The notes under the pieces: generated by a model
The model's database searches: none
Told to the model about the DNA's origin: nothing
What the model saw: the letters and a program-made list of their open reading frames with translations, nothing else
Position numbers and translations under genes: made by a program
NCBI GenBank assembly: GCA_903832665.1
Contig: CAILCG010000001.1
Location: forward strand, 1-64,000
Direction: 5' to 3'
DNA: 64,000 nucleotides
Source of the DNA: an uncultured Methanomicrobiales archaeon
GTDB lineage: Archaea > Halobacteriota > Methanomicrobia > Methanomicrobiales > Methanospirillaceae
In this document: positions 15,917 to 25,613 of the stretch, in pieces
Position numbering within the stretch: the stretch's first letter is position 1
How the letters are laid out: each line of letters starts with the position of its first letter

Positions 15917-17074
15917 TTAGAGACCGCTGATAAATGTCTCCATCCGACCAAGGGCTTCGGAGAGATCTTTTCTTGAGACGGCGTAGGCACACCGGAGATG
16001 AACCTCGCCGCCTTCGCCAAAAACGCTGCCGGGAACTACGGCTACCTTCTGTTCTTTCAACAGGCGTTCAGCAAATTCCACGTCCGACAGGCCGGTCTGC
16101 TTTACTGAGGGGAACGCGTAGAATGCTCCTTCGGGTACATGACAGGGAAGCCCGATACGGTTTAATCCTGCGACAATCATGTTCCGCCTGAGGCGGTATT
16201 CGTTGACCATGCTGTTCTTGTCCTCTTCTGCTGACCGCAATGCCTCAAGGGCCCCGACTTGTCCCATCACGGGTGCACAGAGCATGATATACTGGTGGAT
16301 CTTGAGGGCTGCATCGCAGAGATGCTTGGGAGCACACAGGTATCCGATTCGCCACCCGGTCATTGCATAGGCCTTGGAAAAGCCATTGAGCGTGATCGTC
16401 CTCTCCCACAGGTCGCTGATGGTAGCTGCCGCGACATGGGTGCTGTCATAGGTGAGCTCGGCATACACCTCGTCACTGATCAGCAGGATATCCTTATCGA
16501 TAACAATGTCTGCTATCGCTTTGAGATCGCCCGCATTCATCACCGCACCGGTCGGATTGTTGGGGAAGTTGATGATCAGGGCCTTGGTCTTCGGAGTGAT
16601 TGATTCAAGGAGGGCATCGGGGTTGAGCTTGAAGTGATCCTTTTCCGTGCACCGGACCGGGACCGGCTTTCCCCCGGAGAGTGTTACACAGGGAGCATAA
16701 GAAACATAGCTGGGCTGGGCAATCGCCACCTCATCGCCCGGATCAACGATCGATCGTATGGCAATATCCAGACCTTCGGATACCCCGCTGGTAATGATGA
16801 TCTCATCATTGCTGGTATAGGGGAGGTTGTAGTGCTGCCCGAGATACCGGGATAGTGCATCCCGGAGTGACGGGAGTCCCTTGTTTGACGTATAGGATGT
16901 TGTTCCCTGTTCAATAGAGTAGATACTCGATTCGCAGATGTTCCACGGTGTCCGGAAGTCCGGTTCGCCTACACCCAGCGAGATGACATTTTCCATCGTG
17001 AGGGCCAGGTCAAAAAATTTCCTGATGCCCGAGGGGGGGATGGCTTGGGCACGCTCCGAGACAAAATTGCGCAT
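15917..17074 (-). CDS. Class I/II aminotransferase (aspartate aminotransferase-like)
   Basis: A 385-residue PLP enzyme of fold type I. SLGVGEPDFRTP near residue 32, YTSNKGLPSLRDALSRYL, INFPNNPTGAV, ISDEVYAELTYD and the PLP lysine in LNGFSKAYAMTGWRIGYL are clear. The archaeal members transfer amino groups among aspartate, glutamate or aromatic amino acids; the substrate cannot be told from the sequence. It follows the Lrp/AsnC gene by nine bases, which suggests amino-acid-responsive control. Confidence 0.88.
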   Translation of the reverse strand: MRNFVSERAQAIPPSGIRKFFDLALTMENVISLGVGEPDFRTPWNICESSIYSIEQGTTSYTSNKGLPSLRDALSRYLGQHYNLPYTSNDEIIITSGVSEGLDIAIRSIVDPGDEVAIAQPSYVSYAPCVTLSGGKPVPVRCTEKDHFKLNPDALLESITPKTKALIINFPNNPTGAVMNAGDLKAIADIVIDKDILLISDEVYAELTYDSTHVAAATISDLWERTITLNGFSKAYAMTGWRIGYLCAPKHLCDAALKIHQYIMLCAPVMGQVGALEALRSAEEDKNSMVNEYRLRRNMIVAGLNRIGLPCHVPEGAFYAFPSVKQTGLSDVEFAERLLKEQKVAVVPGSVFGEGGEVHLRCAYAVSRKDLSEALGRMETFISGL

Positions 17075-17083
17075 TTTTTCACC

Positions 17084-17575
17084 TCAGAAGGAGTACAGGA
17101 GCCGCTCGGACTCCTGTTGCTCAAAGAGCGTCTGGCCGTTTTCCTTGTACGATTTCATGATGATGTGGGTAGCCGTCTCGCGTATCCGGTCCATGGGTGC
17201 GATGTGTACCGATACAAAACGGGACACCTCCTGCATGTTCTTGCCCGTCACGACGAGCTGGAGATCGTAGGTACCCGTCATGAGGCGGAGGGTCTTTACC
17301 TGCCGGAACCGCGAGAGCCGTTCTGCGATCCGGTCATACCCGTAGTCGCGCTCGGGACTGACCTTCAGTTCGATGATGGCTGATACCTCGCCGTTTCCTG
17401 CCTGTTCCCAGTTGATTACGGTGGAATACCGCTTGATAACCTGTGCAGCTTCGAGTGCGTGAACACGGTTCTCAACCTCTGCTGTTGAGAGGTTCGTCAT
17501 AATCGCAATTTCGTCTGCTGATAACCGGCTGTTCTCCTCGAGAATACGGAGGAGTTCGAGATCTTTTTCATCCAT
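17084..17575 (-). CDS. Lrp/AsnC-family regulator
   Basis: A 163-residue regulator with an N-terminal helix-turn-helix (DEKDLELLRILEENSRLSA... IMTNLSTAEVENRVHALE, residues 2-45) and a C-terminal RAM domain (about 75-155) that binds amino acids and oligomerises. It is seven bases downstream of orc1 and directly upstream of the aminotransferase, so the target may include its own operon. Confidence 0.88.
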   Translation of the reverse strand: MDEKDLELLRILEENSRLSADEIAIMTNLSTAEVENRVHALEAAQVIKRYSTVINWEQAGNGEVSAIIELKVSPERDYGYDRIAERLSRFRQVKTLRLMTGTYDLQLVVTGKNMQEVSRFVSVHIAPMDRIRETATHIIMKSYKENGQTLFEQQESERLLYSF

Positions 17576-17581
17576 CCATTA

Positions 17582-18874
17582 TCACTTGAACCACGTCTTC
17601 AGCCACTTTGCTTCCATCTGGGACACATCGAGATCCTTGAGCCCGTTGAGTCGCGTATCTTTTAGGACTACCTCACGGATCTTATCCGTGTTGGAATCGA
17701 ACCACATCTCTTTGGTCCTGCCGTACCTGCCGCGGCTCACGACCCGGGTGTTGATCACCCCGAGCATGTTCAACTCGGAGATCAGATCGGTGATCCTGCG
17801 GTGGGTGAGCACATCGAGCTGAATTGTTGGTGCAATATCCTGATAGATACGTGAGACCTCTCCGCTCGTAAAGATATTCTGACCCAGTTTTTCCAGTATC
17901 AGCATGGAGAAGAGTATCAGCTTGCTCTGGGTAGGCAGGGTTGCTATGCATTCAATCATGCTGTCGGTTTCAATTTTTGCCTGCGCCTGCTTGACGTGTG
18001 CCTCGGTAACCTGCGAGGATTCGTCGCGATCGGCAAGTTCTCCCGATATCCTGAAGAGATCAAGTGCCCGCCTTGCATCTCCATGCTCCTGGGCCGCCAG
18101 AGCTGAGCAGAGGGGAATTACACCATCTGCAAGAGCGCCTGCAATGAAGGCCCCGTCAGCACGCTGTGCCAAGATATCCACCAGTTGTGGTGCATTATAG
18201 GGGGGGAATACAATCTCTTCTTCCGAGAGGGAGGAGAGCACCCGGGGATCGAGGAAATCCTTGAAGCTCAGGTCATTTGAGATGCCGATGATGCTCACTT
18301 TTGAATTTTTCAGATCGGAATTGATCCGGGTGAGATTGTAGAGTGTATCATCCCCGCTCTTTTTTACCAGCTTGTCAATTTCATCCAGTACAATGACCAG
18401 GACGCCGCCACTTGCTTCCAGCTGGTTTTTGAGCTCTGCATACACCTGATCGGTGGGCCACCCGGTCATGGGGATATGGGTGCGAGCCTTGTCACTTCCC
18501 TGCTCTTCAGACACATCAAGACTTTTGGCAATCTGGGCAAGGACCCGGTACTGGGTATCGATGACTTCACAGTTGAGGTGGACAAGACGACAGATCATTC
18601 CCATCTTATTACTAGTCCTTTCCAGCTCCGTACCGACATACCGGACACATGCAGTTTTACCGGTACCGGTCTTTCCGTAGATGAGGATATTTGAAGGGGT
18701 CTCATTCCTGAGGGAGGGGGCCAGGATGGATGCAACTTCTTCTATCTGCGGTTTCCTGTGAGGGAGGATCTGGGGACGATAAGAATGCCGGAGCACTTCT
18801 CGATCTTTAAATATCCGGTTGTTGGTGAGATATTTTTTAAATAGTCCCGTTGATGGGTCTTCTGTTTCGGGCAT
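17582..18874 (-). CDS. Orc1/Cdc6 replication initiator
   Basis: A 430-residue AAA+ initiator that binds origin recognition boxes and loads MCM. Walker A is GKTGTGKT (about 68-75), Walker B is IVLDEID (about 160-166), sensor 1 is SIIGISNDLSF, and the last 110 residues form a winged helix (LILFSMLILEKLG...RITDLISELNMLGVI). It sits beside the AT-rich origin candidate at 18.9-19.7 kb, the usual arrangement in archaea. It is the first gene of a leftward group with the Lrp-type regulator and the aminotransferase. Confidence 0.95.
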   Translation of the reverse strand: MPETEDPSTGLFKKYLTNNRIFKDREVLRHSYRPQILPHRKPQIEEVASILAPSLRNETPSNILIYGKTGTGKTACVRYVGTELERTSNKMGMICRLVHLNCEVIDTQYRVLAQIAKSLDVSEEQGSDKARTHIPMTGWPTDQVYAELKNQLEASGGVLVIVLDEIDKLVKKSGDDTLYNLTRINSDLKNSKVSIIGISNDLSFKDFLDPRVLSSLSEEEIVFPPYNAPQLVDILAQRADGAFIAGALADGVIPLCSALAAQEHGDARRALDLFRISGELADRDESSQVTEAHVKQAQAKIETDSMIECIATLPTQSKLILFSMLILEKLGQNIFTSGEVSRIYQDIAPTIQLDVLTHRRITDLISELNMLGVINTRVVSRGRYGRTKEMWFDSNTDKIREVVLKDTRLNGLKDLDVSQMEAKWLKTWFK

Positions 18875-18939
18875 GGTTACACTGTAGTGCAGAGAATTGG
18901 TCGGAATACTCTAAAAAACGATCGGTATCGATGGTTTAT

Positions 18940-18963
18940 AAACCCCATTGCTTCCATTGGAAA
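18940..18963 (-). other. Origin recognition box 1
   Basis: On the minus strand it reads TTCCAATGGAAGCAATGGGG followed by TTT. This matches the archaeal ORB pattern of a TCCAnnGGAAAC dyad followed by a G-string, differing mainly at AAG/AAC and in one base of the G-string. Confidence 0.8.
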
Positions 18964-19126
18964 TCTTGCGATATACTCTTCAAATAACTAAATAAGGCTC
19001 AATTTTGGGATTTGTTTTTTAAGATTTTTTTGATTTTCTTTACACTGTTTTTTTCAAATAATTGTGGATACTCCATGGTTTTCCTTCTTTTTGCATAGAT
19101 TTCGTATTTTTCGACCGAGAGGGGGA

Positions 19127-19149
19127 GACCCCATTGTTTCGTGTGGAAC
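19127..19149 (-). other. Origin recognition box 2
   Basis: On the minus strand it reads GTTCCACACGAAACAATGGG followed by GTC. The dyad half is weaker than in box 1, but the GAAACAA and GGGG parts are kept. It borders the AT-rich core on the left. Confidence 0.7.
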
Positions 19150-19327
19150 TTTTTTTAAAACACCTTATGGTGATATTAAAAAATATAATAAAAACAGCCA
19201 TTTTAGAATTTGAAATTATTAATATATATAATGTTCTAAATTAATCTAAGAAAAAACGTTGAACATCACTTTCATTTTTTCTTCATTAAGAAAAAAAAAG
19301 AGTAAAGGTGAGGAGAATTTTCAGACA

Positions 19328-19353
19328 CTCCACTGGAAATAAAGGGGTGGTCC
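19328..19353 (+). other. Origin recognition box 3
   Basis: On the plus strand it reads TCCACTGGAAATAAAGGGG followed by TGG, a close match to the archaeal ORB consensus with the G-string intact. It points opposite to boxes 1 and 2 across the AT-rich core. Confidence 0.85.
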
Positions 19354-19414
19354 GTGGAATATAAAAAAGTCAATGAAAATTATCAGATTTGAACCATACC
19401 CTATTCTCCAGTCT

Positions 19415-19490
19415 CATGATAATTGTCTCATCGAACCTACCACCCCATCCACTCATTTTACAATCCCATGATAATTTGTATCATTCGAAC
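19415..19490 (+). repeat. Approximate direct repeat in the origin region
   Basis: CATGATAATTGTCTCATCGA at 19415-19434 and CATGATAATTTGTATCATTC at 19467-19486 (both continuing into GAAC) are approximate copies about 50 bases apart. They do not match the ORB pattern, and could be sites for another origin-binding factor. Confidence 0.5.
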
Positions 19491-19740
19491 AAATCACTCA
19501 TTATGCCCTTTCTCTGGTCAGATTAAAAAAATCACGAAATCTCTGCAGAATAACAAAAAATAATGACTGCCTGAAAATCCTTAAAAGAAGATAAAAAAAT
19601 ATCGACTCAACCTTTTTTGTAAAAAATTATCCCCTATATGATTAAAACACCATTCATCAGTTCAGAATTTTTTATGCATCATGTATTTTTTCTTTCCATT
19701 TGAGAATTTTTAATGCTTAATTCAGTGTATAATTACCATT

Positions 19741-20229
19741 ATGAATCAAAATCATATACAGGCAGTTCATGTTTCAGCGGCAATTATCACGGTATCCAGT
19801 ACAAGAACCAAGGAAAATGATACCAGCGGAGCAACAATATCCACGTTACTATCAGCAGCTGACATTCCCATTAGTCACTACGCGATTGTATCTGACCGGG
19901 TCGAGGCCATACGGAATGAACTGTATGTCGCCATGAAAACAGCGAACTGCATTGTGATCAATGGAGGAACCGGTCTCACACCTGATGACTGCACTATCGA
20001 AGCCATCACTCCATTACTGGAAAAGAAGATTGATGGATTTGGTGAGTTTTTCCGGATGAAAAGCCTTCAGGAAATTGGGACATCAGCCATGCTCTCGCGT
20101 GCGATCGCGGGAATTTCCCATGGGAGAGTAATCTTTTGTATTCCCGGATCAACTCCGGCGGTAACACTTGCCACAAAAGAGCTGATCGTCCCGGAGATTG
20201 TACATATCCTGTCCCACGCGAACAGATGA
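19741..20229 (+). CDS. moaB: Molybdenum cofactor protein MoaB/MogA family
   Basis: A 162-residue protein that adenylylates molybdopterin in molybdenum or tungsten cofactor synthesis. VSSTRTKENDTSGATIS, IVINGGTGLTPDDCTIEA (GGTG motif near residue 78) and IFCIPGSTPAVTLA are typical. Formylmethanofuran dehydrogenase of methanogens needs this cofactor. It starts at ATG 19741 directly after the origin region and reads away from it. Confidence 0.9.
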   Translation: MNQNHIQAVHVSAAIITVSSTRTKENDTSGATISTLLSAADIPISHYAIVSDRVEAIRNELYVAMKTANCIVINGGTGLTPDDCTIEAITPLLEKKIDGFGEFFRMKSLQEIGTSAMLSRAIAGISHGRVIFCIPGSTPAVTLATKELIVPEIVHILSHANR

Positions 20230-20303
20230 CTCCTATTTCAGGTAGTGCCAATTATCCCTGAATATTTTTTTTAATGTACAACAAGCCCATCCTGTTTTCC
20301 AGG

Positions 20304-20891
20304 TTATCGGTATACTTCCAGCAATGCAATTCGTTCGAGGACCAGATCAACGATACGATAGCCGTTGGTAGTAGCAATTTCTTCATCGGTGATTCCAAAC
20401 AGATCCCGGAGGTTGGCCTGTTTTTCAGGGTTCATGATGCTCCAGGAATCTTCCACAACGTGAATAAGCGGGACAAGTTCGTCCCACACTTTCTGAGATG
20501 TCGGATAACAGCAGACATACTGGTGGTTCTCACCCGGGTGAATTCCAAATGATGCAGCCAGGGAGCACTGGCGGGAACCTGCAGCGTACAACAGCGCCTC
20601 CATCTCGAGGGTGTTTGAAACCATGGCTCCTTTTTTGTAAGCCCGTACTGAATGGTCCATTGCGGCGTGAGCATGCCGAATTCCCGCAAGCATATCGGCA
20701 TTAAAGCAGATGATATGGGTATTATTGAGCTCCGCAATAGCCCGGAGGGAGCAGAGAAATGCGGCATGATCTTCGATGGTGCTGATGCCGGCACGAATAT
20801 CGTAGGTATTATTTCGATGATTATCGGACATGTCTGTCGTTATGTTGCCCCGTCCCACAATTATGTTGCCGGGGTCTGTCTTCTCCGTCAT
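20304..20891 (-). CDS. KEOPS complex subunit Cgi121-like
   Basis: A protein of about 195 residues matching archaeal Cgi121, the subunit of KEOPS that presents tRNA during formation of threonylcarbamoyl-A37. LNNTHIICFNADMLAGIRHAHAA (about 60-82), MVSNTLEMEALLYAAGSRQCSLA and a G-I-H-P-G-E-N loop follow the family pattern. The frame opens at 20927 but ATG 20891 avoids overlap with the Hel308 gene, whose stop is at 20896. The C-terminal 40 residues are helical and less conserved. Adjacency to Hel308 is common in archaea. Confidence 0.75.
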   Translation of the reverse strand: MTEKTDPGNIIVGRGNITTDMSDNHRNNTYDIRAGISTIEDHAAFLCSLRAIAELNNTHIICFNADMLAGIRHAHAAMDHSVRAYKKGAMVSNTLEMEALLYAAGSRQCSLAASFGIHPGENHQYVCCYPTSQKVWDELVPLIHVVEDSWSIMNPEKQANLRDLFGITDEEIATTNGYRIVDLVLERIALLEVYR

Positions 20892-20895
20892 GGTA

Positions 20896-23064
20896 TTATC
20901 CGAATTTTGATAACGTCGACTGTCCACGCAGCGTGATATCCACTTCTTCCGCCGATCGAACAGGCCTGGATTTATCTAGCTGAGCAAAGAGCTGTTCGGC
21001 AATTCCCCGTCCAAGAATCTTCGTCACGTTCTCAATACCTGCGGCACCAAGTGCGTCCGGTGAAGTAATACTGTTGTTAAAGAGACGGCGGGCACGGACA
21101 CGTCCGATCCCCCGCAATTTTACCAGCGGGAGAAGCTCACGGCGGATCCCGTTTTTCATACAGATCTCATATTCCCGTACTTTCGAGTGAGCAGCGGGCG
21201 CAAACATTCTTGCGAGCTCGGTCGTGGCATGCAGCAGCCAGTTTACGCTCTCCACCATTCCGTAGAGGTCACCGGGGCCAACTGCGTATCGCTCGCAGAT
21301 CTTTGCATCGGTGAGCTCATCGGCCCAGTCGGAAAGGAGCATTGTTGTCTTGAGCGCCCGGTAGTAGGGTTCTGCCTCATCCTCGTCAAGTGGCGGTTCA
21401 AGCCAGAGCTCACCGGGGTGTGCCTCTACCATACGATCGAGTGCAGGGAGATCGATGTTCTTTGCATAGAGTTTGGGCATATCGGGGGTGCTGCAGATGG
21501 TCTGGAGGACACCGAGATCCGCATAACTGTTGTTCTTCCGGAGCCCGCTCACAATAAATGCAGCACTCCGGGGATCGATATACAGCCGGGAAACCAGGCT
21601 GCCGAAATCTGAGGCACAGAGATGCTCTCCTAATTCAGTGACCAGCTCCGATGATACCAGGAAGGAAAGGGCTGTGTCTACCGCTTTTTTCATCAGTCTG
21701 CCCTGGCGGTGCTCATGGACATAAAAAGTCCTGTCCATGAATGCGGCGAGTTCAGTCCTCGTGGAGGCAAAACCCGATGAGATCAGGGAGAGCACGTGAG
21801 TATAGAGCGCATCGGGTTCGGCAATTTTAGAATGGATATTTTCAGCTGGTGCATCGATGTACCTGTCGAAGAGCTCTTCAATCTGTCCCTCATCCTTTGC
21901 GATAAGGACGGCCTCTCCATAGGGATCGAGCCGCGGGCGACCGGCCCTCCCGGCCATCTGGTGATATTCGCTGGCAGGGATCGGCTGCATCCCTTCGCCG
22001 GCAGAAAATCGAAGGTAGTCCCGGATAATTACCCTTCGGGCAGGCAGGTTCAGCCCTGCGGCCAGGGTGGGTGTGGAAGAGATACATTTTATCAGGCCCT
22101 TCCGGAAACCCTCCTCAACGATTGAACGTTCGGCCCGGCTCAGCCCCGCATGATGGAAGGCAGCGCCCTTTGCAACACAGGCAGCCAGTGTTTTGACCAT
22201 CTCTGTTTCAGCATCTTTGTTGAGCTGTTCGGCATAGGAAGCCAGAGTTGGATCTTCACTTTTTATTGCTCCTGCGGCCCGCTTGGCGAAAGCTTCAGCA
22301 TTGCGGCGAGAAGAGACAAAGACGAGACACTGTCCCCCCTCTTCAATAGTATCAAGGCACAGGTTGAGGTCATCGAAGTTCTTCGAGACCTGTTTTACTG
22401 GCCGGTCCTTATCATTGAAATGAATGCGATTATTACAGAACACCCCCTGACGCAGATCAACCGGTCGCCAGCTGCTGGTGACCAGTTCAGCTTCGAGCCA
22501 CCCGGCAAGTGTTTTTGGATTGCCGATGGTTGCCGACAGCCCGATGACCTGCATTTTGGGATTACGGCAACGCATCTTTGCGATAACCACTTCGAGTGTC
22601 GGCCCCCGGTTGTCAGAGTCTATCAGGTGAATTTCATCGATAACAATCAGGGTGATTTCGTTGATCCAGCGGGCGTTGTTGCGCAGAAGAGAATCTACCT
22701 TTTCGCTCGTAGCAACGATAATATCGTTCCTGCCCAACATATCATCGCGCCGGTCGAGATCGCCTGTTGAAATACCGACCCGGGCACCCTTGTTGCTGAA
22801 CTCATCGAATTTTTCACTTGCGAGGGCTTTTAATGGGACGATATACAGGCATTTTCCACCGGCGGCGATCTGACCATGCATCGCCATTTCTGCGATTAAC
22901 GTCTTTCCGCTCGCAGTGGGTATGGCTACAAGGAGGTTTTTTCCTTCGAGCATTCCGCGATCTACGCATTCCGCCTGAGGGGGATAGAGCTCGGCAATAC
23001 CTGCATCCAGGTAGTGTTTTTTGAGATTTGCCGGAATCGGAAGATTAGCGATCAGCATGGACAA
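20896..23064 (-). CDS. hel308: ATP-dependent DNA helicase Hel308
   Basis: A 722-residue superfamily 2 helicase that unwinds lagging-strand forks. Motif [10 protein letters not shown] (about 49-57), motif II VIDEIH (about 145-150), motif [12 protein letters not shown], motif [11 protein letters not shown] (about 365) and the C-terminal helix-hairpin-helix ([16 protein letters not shown]) are in order. The length is normal. It probably shares a transcript with the Cgi121-like gene. Confidence 0.95.
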   Translation of the reverse strand: MSMLIANLPIPANLKKHYLDAGIAELYPPQAECVDRGMLEGKNLLVAIPTASGKTLIAEMAMHGQIAAGGKCLYIVPLKALASEKFDEFSNKGARVGISTGDLDRRDDMLGRNDIIVATSEKVDSLLRNNARWINEITLIVIDEIHLIDSDNRGPTLEVVIAKMRCRNPKMQVIGLSATIGNPKTLAGWLEAELVTSSWRPVDLRQGVFCNNRIHFNDKDRPVKQVSKNFDDLNLCLDTIEEGGQCLVFVSSRRNAEAFAKRAAGAIKSEDPTLASYAEQLNKDAETEMVKTLAACVAKGAAFHHAGLSRAERSIVEEGFRKGLIKCISSTPTLAAGLNLPARRVIIRDYLRFSAGEGMQPIPASEYHQMAGRAGRPRLDPYGEAVLIAKDEGQIEELFDRYIDAPAENIHSKIAEPDALYTHVLSLISSGFASTRTELAAFMDRTFYVHEHRQGRLMKKAVDTALSFLVSSELVTELGEHLCASDFGSLVSRLYIDPRSAAFIVSGLRKNNSYADLGVLQTICSTPDMPKLYAKNIDLPALDRMVEAHPGELWLEPPLDEDEAEPYYRALKTTMLLSDWADELTDAKICERYAVGPGDLYGMVESVNWLLHATTELARMFAPAAHSKVREYEICMKNGIRRELLPLVKLRGIGRVRARRLFNNSITSPDALGAAGIENVTKILGRGIAEQLFAQLDKSRPVRSAEEVDITLRGQSTLSKFG

Positions 23065-23212
23065 CCCGCCCCTATAAACCCCTTGAATTCCACTGAAATA
23101 ACCATATATTTACGGTATTTCAACAAATTAAGTATTTTAACCGTGATTATTCTCCAGTAGAAATACAGCAAAAACATAAATATTGTTGCAGGATTTTCAA
23201 TTATTCCTGTAT

Positions 23213-23758
23213 TCAATAATAATAACTGATCATATCCTGTTTTGCCTCTTTCTTTTTCCGGTCAAGGAAGACAAAGACATTTTCATGAGGGACGCCCTCT
23301 ATCAACATATCGACGGCAGCCCGGGCGGTTTTCAGTTGTTCGGGGTATCCTATCAGGGAGACCGTTTTTCCAAATACTGAAATCTCGACATCGGTCATGT
23401 CCTCAATCTGTTCCCTGGCCCTGCCATCTTTTCCAATGATCCGGCCCCTGAGTCTGTCCAGCTGGCGGGGACCGTCAGCCATTCCCGAGAGATCGATAAC
23501 TTCAAGCAGAAGATCTTCATCCTCGATCATCTCGAAAGCTCGTTCAGGAGAGAATCCGCAGTTTATGGCGTTGATGATCTCGACAGCCCGGAGGAGGGAG
23601 ATGGTGTGCTCTTCAGTACCCTCAACCTTTACTATTCCTTCTTTACTGTCGATGGTGATGGTGGCGTGGGTTTTGGCCTCGAGCTCTCTCTTGGTGGCGC
23701 CAGCCTTTCCAATAAGAACACCCACCCTGCTTCCGGCGATTTTGACTTCCTGCATCAT
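23213..23758 (-). CDS. KH-domain RNA-binding protein (Krr1/Pno1-like)
   Basis: A 181-residue protein with two KH domains (about residues 5-70 and 90-160), seen as GVLIGKAGATKRELE and RGRIIGKDGRAREQIEDMT. Archaeal relatives of Dim2/Pno1 assist 16S rRNA maturation. It is directly upstream of the RIO1 kinase gene in the opposite reading direction of transcription order (both minus), an arrangement widespread in archaea and consistent with ribosome biogenesis. Confidence 0.88.
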   Translation of the reverse strand: MMQEVKIAGSRVGVLIGKAGATKRELEAKTHATITIDSKEGIVKVEGTEEHTISLLRAVEIINAINCGFSPERAFEMIEDEDLLLEVIDLSGMADGPRQLDRLRGRIIGKDGRAREQIEDMTDVEISVFGKTVSLIGYPEQLKTARAAVDMLIEGVPHENVFVFLDRKKKEAKQDMISYYY

Positions 23759-23838
23759 GTTTGTTTCACCTTGGTTTTTGTATTATTATATTTAATTGTC
23801 TAACGTTGTGACACTCATCCTTTGGCAGTCAACGGTTA

Positions 23839-24615
23839 TCATGGTTCGGCAACATTGAGTCCGGTAACTGCATTGAACAGATCAAAATCCTTACGGATTT
23901 CACATCGGTTTTTAAAATACCGGTTTATGTTACGGATATCCCGCATCAGGAACTGGAGTGCCCGGGGATGATCGCGGGTGACAGACTGCCCCATATCAAT
24001 GAAATAGGGTTTGTCCCCGTATAAAATATTAAACTCGCTCAGGTCGGCGTGCACCAGCTCAGCTTTGTTGTACAAGATATCGATGGTGTTAGTTATCGTC
24101 TCATAGATCTCTGCCGGATCTTCCATAATGACATTCCGGAGTTGCGGATAAGCAATCTCACCCTCCCCGATGAATGACATGATCAGGATGTTCCTGTCCC
24201 AAACGATCGGTTCGGGGACAGCAATACCAGCATCCCGGGCCCTAACCAGGTTGGAAAATTCCTTCCTCGTCCATGCAAAGATAAGATCCTTTTTCGCCTT
24301 TTTTACATGGGAAAATCTGCGGTCGCCTGTTACATACGAACTCATTGTGGTAAAGTTCGCAGTGCGGATCCGGTATATCTTAATGGCGATTGGCACTCCT
24401 TCCCGCTCGCCATAGAATACATTCGCCTCCTTTCCGGTGCTGATTGAACCACCGATTAAGGATAACCATTTTTTATGCACCAGTTTGTAGAGTGCGAGAA
24501 GCGTGACCTCATCAAAGACATCCTCCCGCACTTTGAACTGGTCGGCATCCTTGATGCGGATGCCCATCTCTTCGATAAGTTGATCGAATCTGTCCTCTTT
24601 TTTTTCAAGACTCAC
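23839..24615 (-). CDS. rio1: RIO1-family serine/threonine protein kinase
   Basis: A 258-residue atypical kinase of late small-subunit ribosome assembly. STGKEANVFYG (about 58-68) is the flexible P-loop, VPIAIKIYRI carries the ATP-anchoring lysine, LVHADLSEFNILY the catalytic loop Asp and FIDMGQSV the metal-binding Asp. It lies between tyrS and the KH-domain gene, all leftward. Confidence 0.93.
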   Translation of the reverse strand: MSLEKKEDRFDQLIEEMGIRIKDADQFKVREDVFDEVTLLALYKLVHKKWLSLIGGSISTGKEANVFYGEREGVPIAIKIYRIRTANFTTMSSYVTGDRRFSHVKKAKKDLIFAWTRKEFSNLVRARDAGIAVPEPIVWDRNILIMSFIGEGEIAYPQLRNVIMEDPAEIYETITNTIDILYNKAELVHADLSEFNILYGDKPYFIDMGQSVTRDHPRALQFLMRDIRNINRYFKNRCEIRKDFDLFNAVTGLNVAEP

Positions 24616-24646
24616 GGGGGGTCACAATCCTAACGGTATTGGATAG

Positions 24647-25588
24647 TTACTTGATGTAGTCTCGCACCGGTGCAAGAATCTCTGCAAGCGATTCTCCACA
24701 CGCTTTCTTGAGATCCATGGGATGTACTTCGCTCTTTCCATAGGCGGTTTCCAGATCAGTGTAACTTGAAAACATCCTGTCGCCGCCAAATTTCTCCGGC
24801 CGTTTTATGGTGATTTCAGGAAGGCGCGGGAAGATGTGGTACTGGAAGATCTGGAGTATCGGGTTCTCTGGAATCTCCTGCGGACAAAATGCCTTCTGGC
24901 ATTTCTTTTTTATCACTTCTTCCGTATCTGCAACGGAGATGTAATTCCCCTGAGAAGAGGACATCTTCTTTCCGTCAATCCCGTTCAGGATGGGGGTGTG
25001 AATGCAGACAGGAGCTGTGTACCCAAAGTTTACCAGGTGCTCCCGGGCGAGCATGTGGATCTTGCGTTGATCAATACCCCCGACTGCGGCATCCGCTCCA
25101 AGCATCGCGATATCTGCCATCTGCATGATGGGATAGATCATCTGGGATACCGTGGGGTGATCCATCTGCCTTCCCACCTCGTCCATGCTGCGGGTTGCAC
25201 GGTTGAGAGTGATCTCCTGAGAGAGCTGGAGTACGAGCAGTTCGTAGTCGTGGTTGAGCTGGAGATCAGATCCCAGCACGTACTGGATGTTTTTTAATCC
25301 GAGCCCTTCGAAACAGCGACGGTTGTAATCCGCAAGCTCACGGACTTTCTCCATCGTTCCTTTGCGGTTCAGGAAAGCATGCACATCAGCCAGGAGTACG
25401 ACAACTTCAAACCCGGCAGCCTGCATATCCACCAGTTTGTTGACCGTAACCAGGTGTCCTAGGTGGATCTCTCCACTGGGTTCGTATCCGGCATAGACCT
25501 TCTTTGTGGGTTTATTAAGTAGCGAACGGAGATCGTCTTCGGTAACAATCTCGACTGTGTTGCGGGTAACCCGTTCGTACGCATCCAT
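24647..25588 (-). CDS. tyrS: Tyrosyl-tRNA synthetase
   Basis: A 313-residue archaeal TyrRS that charges tRNA(Tyr). AGYEPSGEIHLGHLVTV contains the HIGH-type motif (HLGH, about 43), and GKKMSSSQGNYISV is the KMSKS loop. The archaeal form lacks the S4-like C-terminal domain of bacterial TyrRS, which fits this length. The frame is open to 25651 but ATG 25588 (MDAYERVTRN) is the expected start. Confidence 0.95.
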   Translation of the reverse strand: MDAYERVTRNTVEIVTEDDLRSLLNKPTKKVYAGYEPSGEIHLGHLVTVNKLVDMQAAGFEVVVLLADVHAFLNRKGTMEKVRELADYNRRCFEGLGLKNIQYVLGSDLQLNHDYELLVLQLSQEITLNRATRSMDEVGRQMDHPTVSQMIYPIMQMADIAMLGADAAVGGIDQRKIHMLAREHLVNFGYTAPVCIHTPILNGIDGKKMSSSQGNYISVADTEEVIKKKCQKAFCPQEIPENPILQIFQYHIFPRLPEITIKRPEKFGGDRMFSSYTDLETAYGKSEVHPMDLKKACGESLAEILAPVRDYIK

Positions 25589-25613
25589 TGAAAATAATAG
25601 GTGATGATGAGTG

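Larger units (their letters stand above)
18875..19740. other. Predicted replication origin (oriC)
   Basis: An 866-base gene-free region between orc1/cdc6 and moaB. It is strongly AT-rich, especially 19150-19320, which contains long A/T runs suited to duplex unwinding. Two origin-recognition-box matches point left (18940-18963, 19127-19149) and one points right (19328-19353), flanking the AT-rich core in the inverted arrangement known from other archaeal origins. A pair of approximate direct repeats follows at 19415-19490. Position next to the initiator gene and box content together make this a strong call. Confidence 0.88.

Noticed and set aside
19081-19244. Plus-strand frame at 19062 in the origin region
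   Set aside because: AT-rich chance frame overlapping an origin recognition box.
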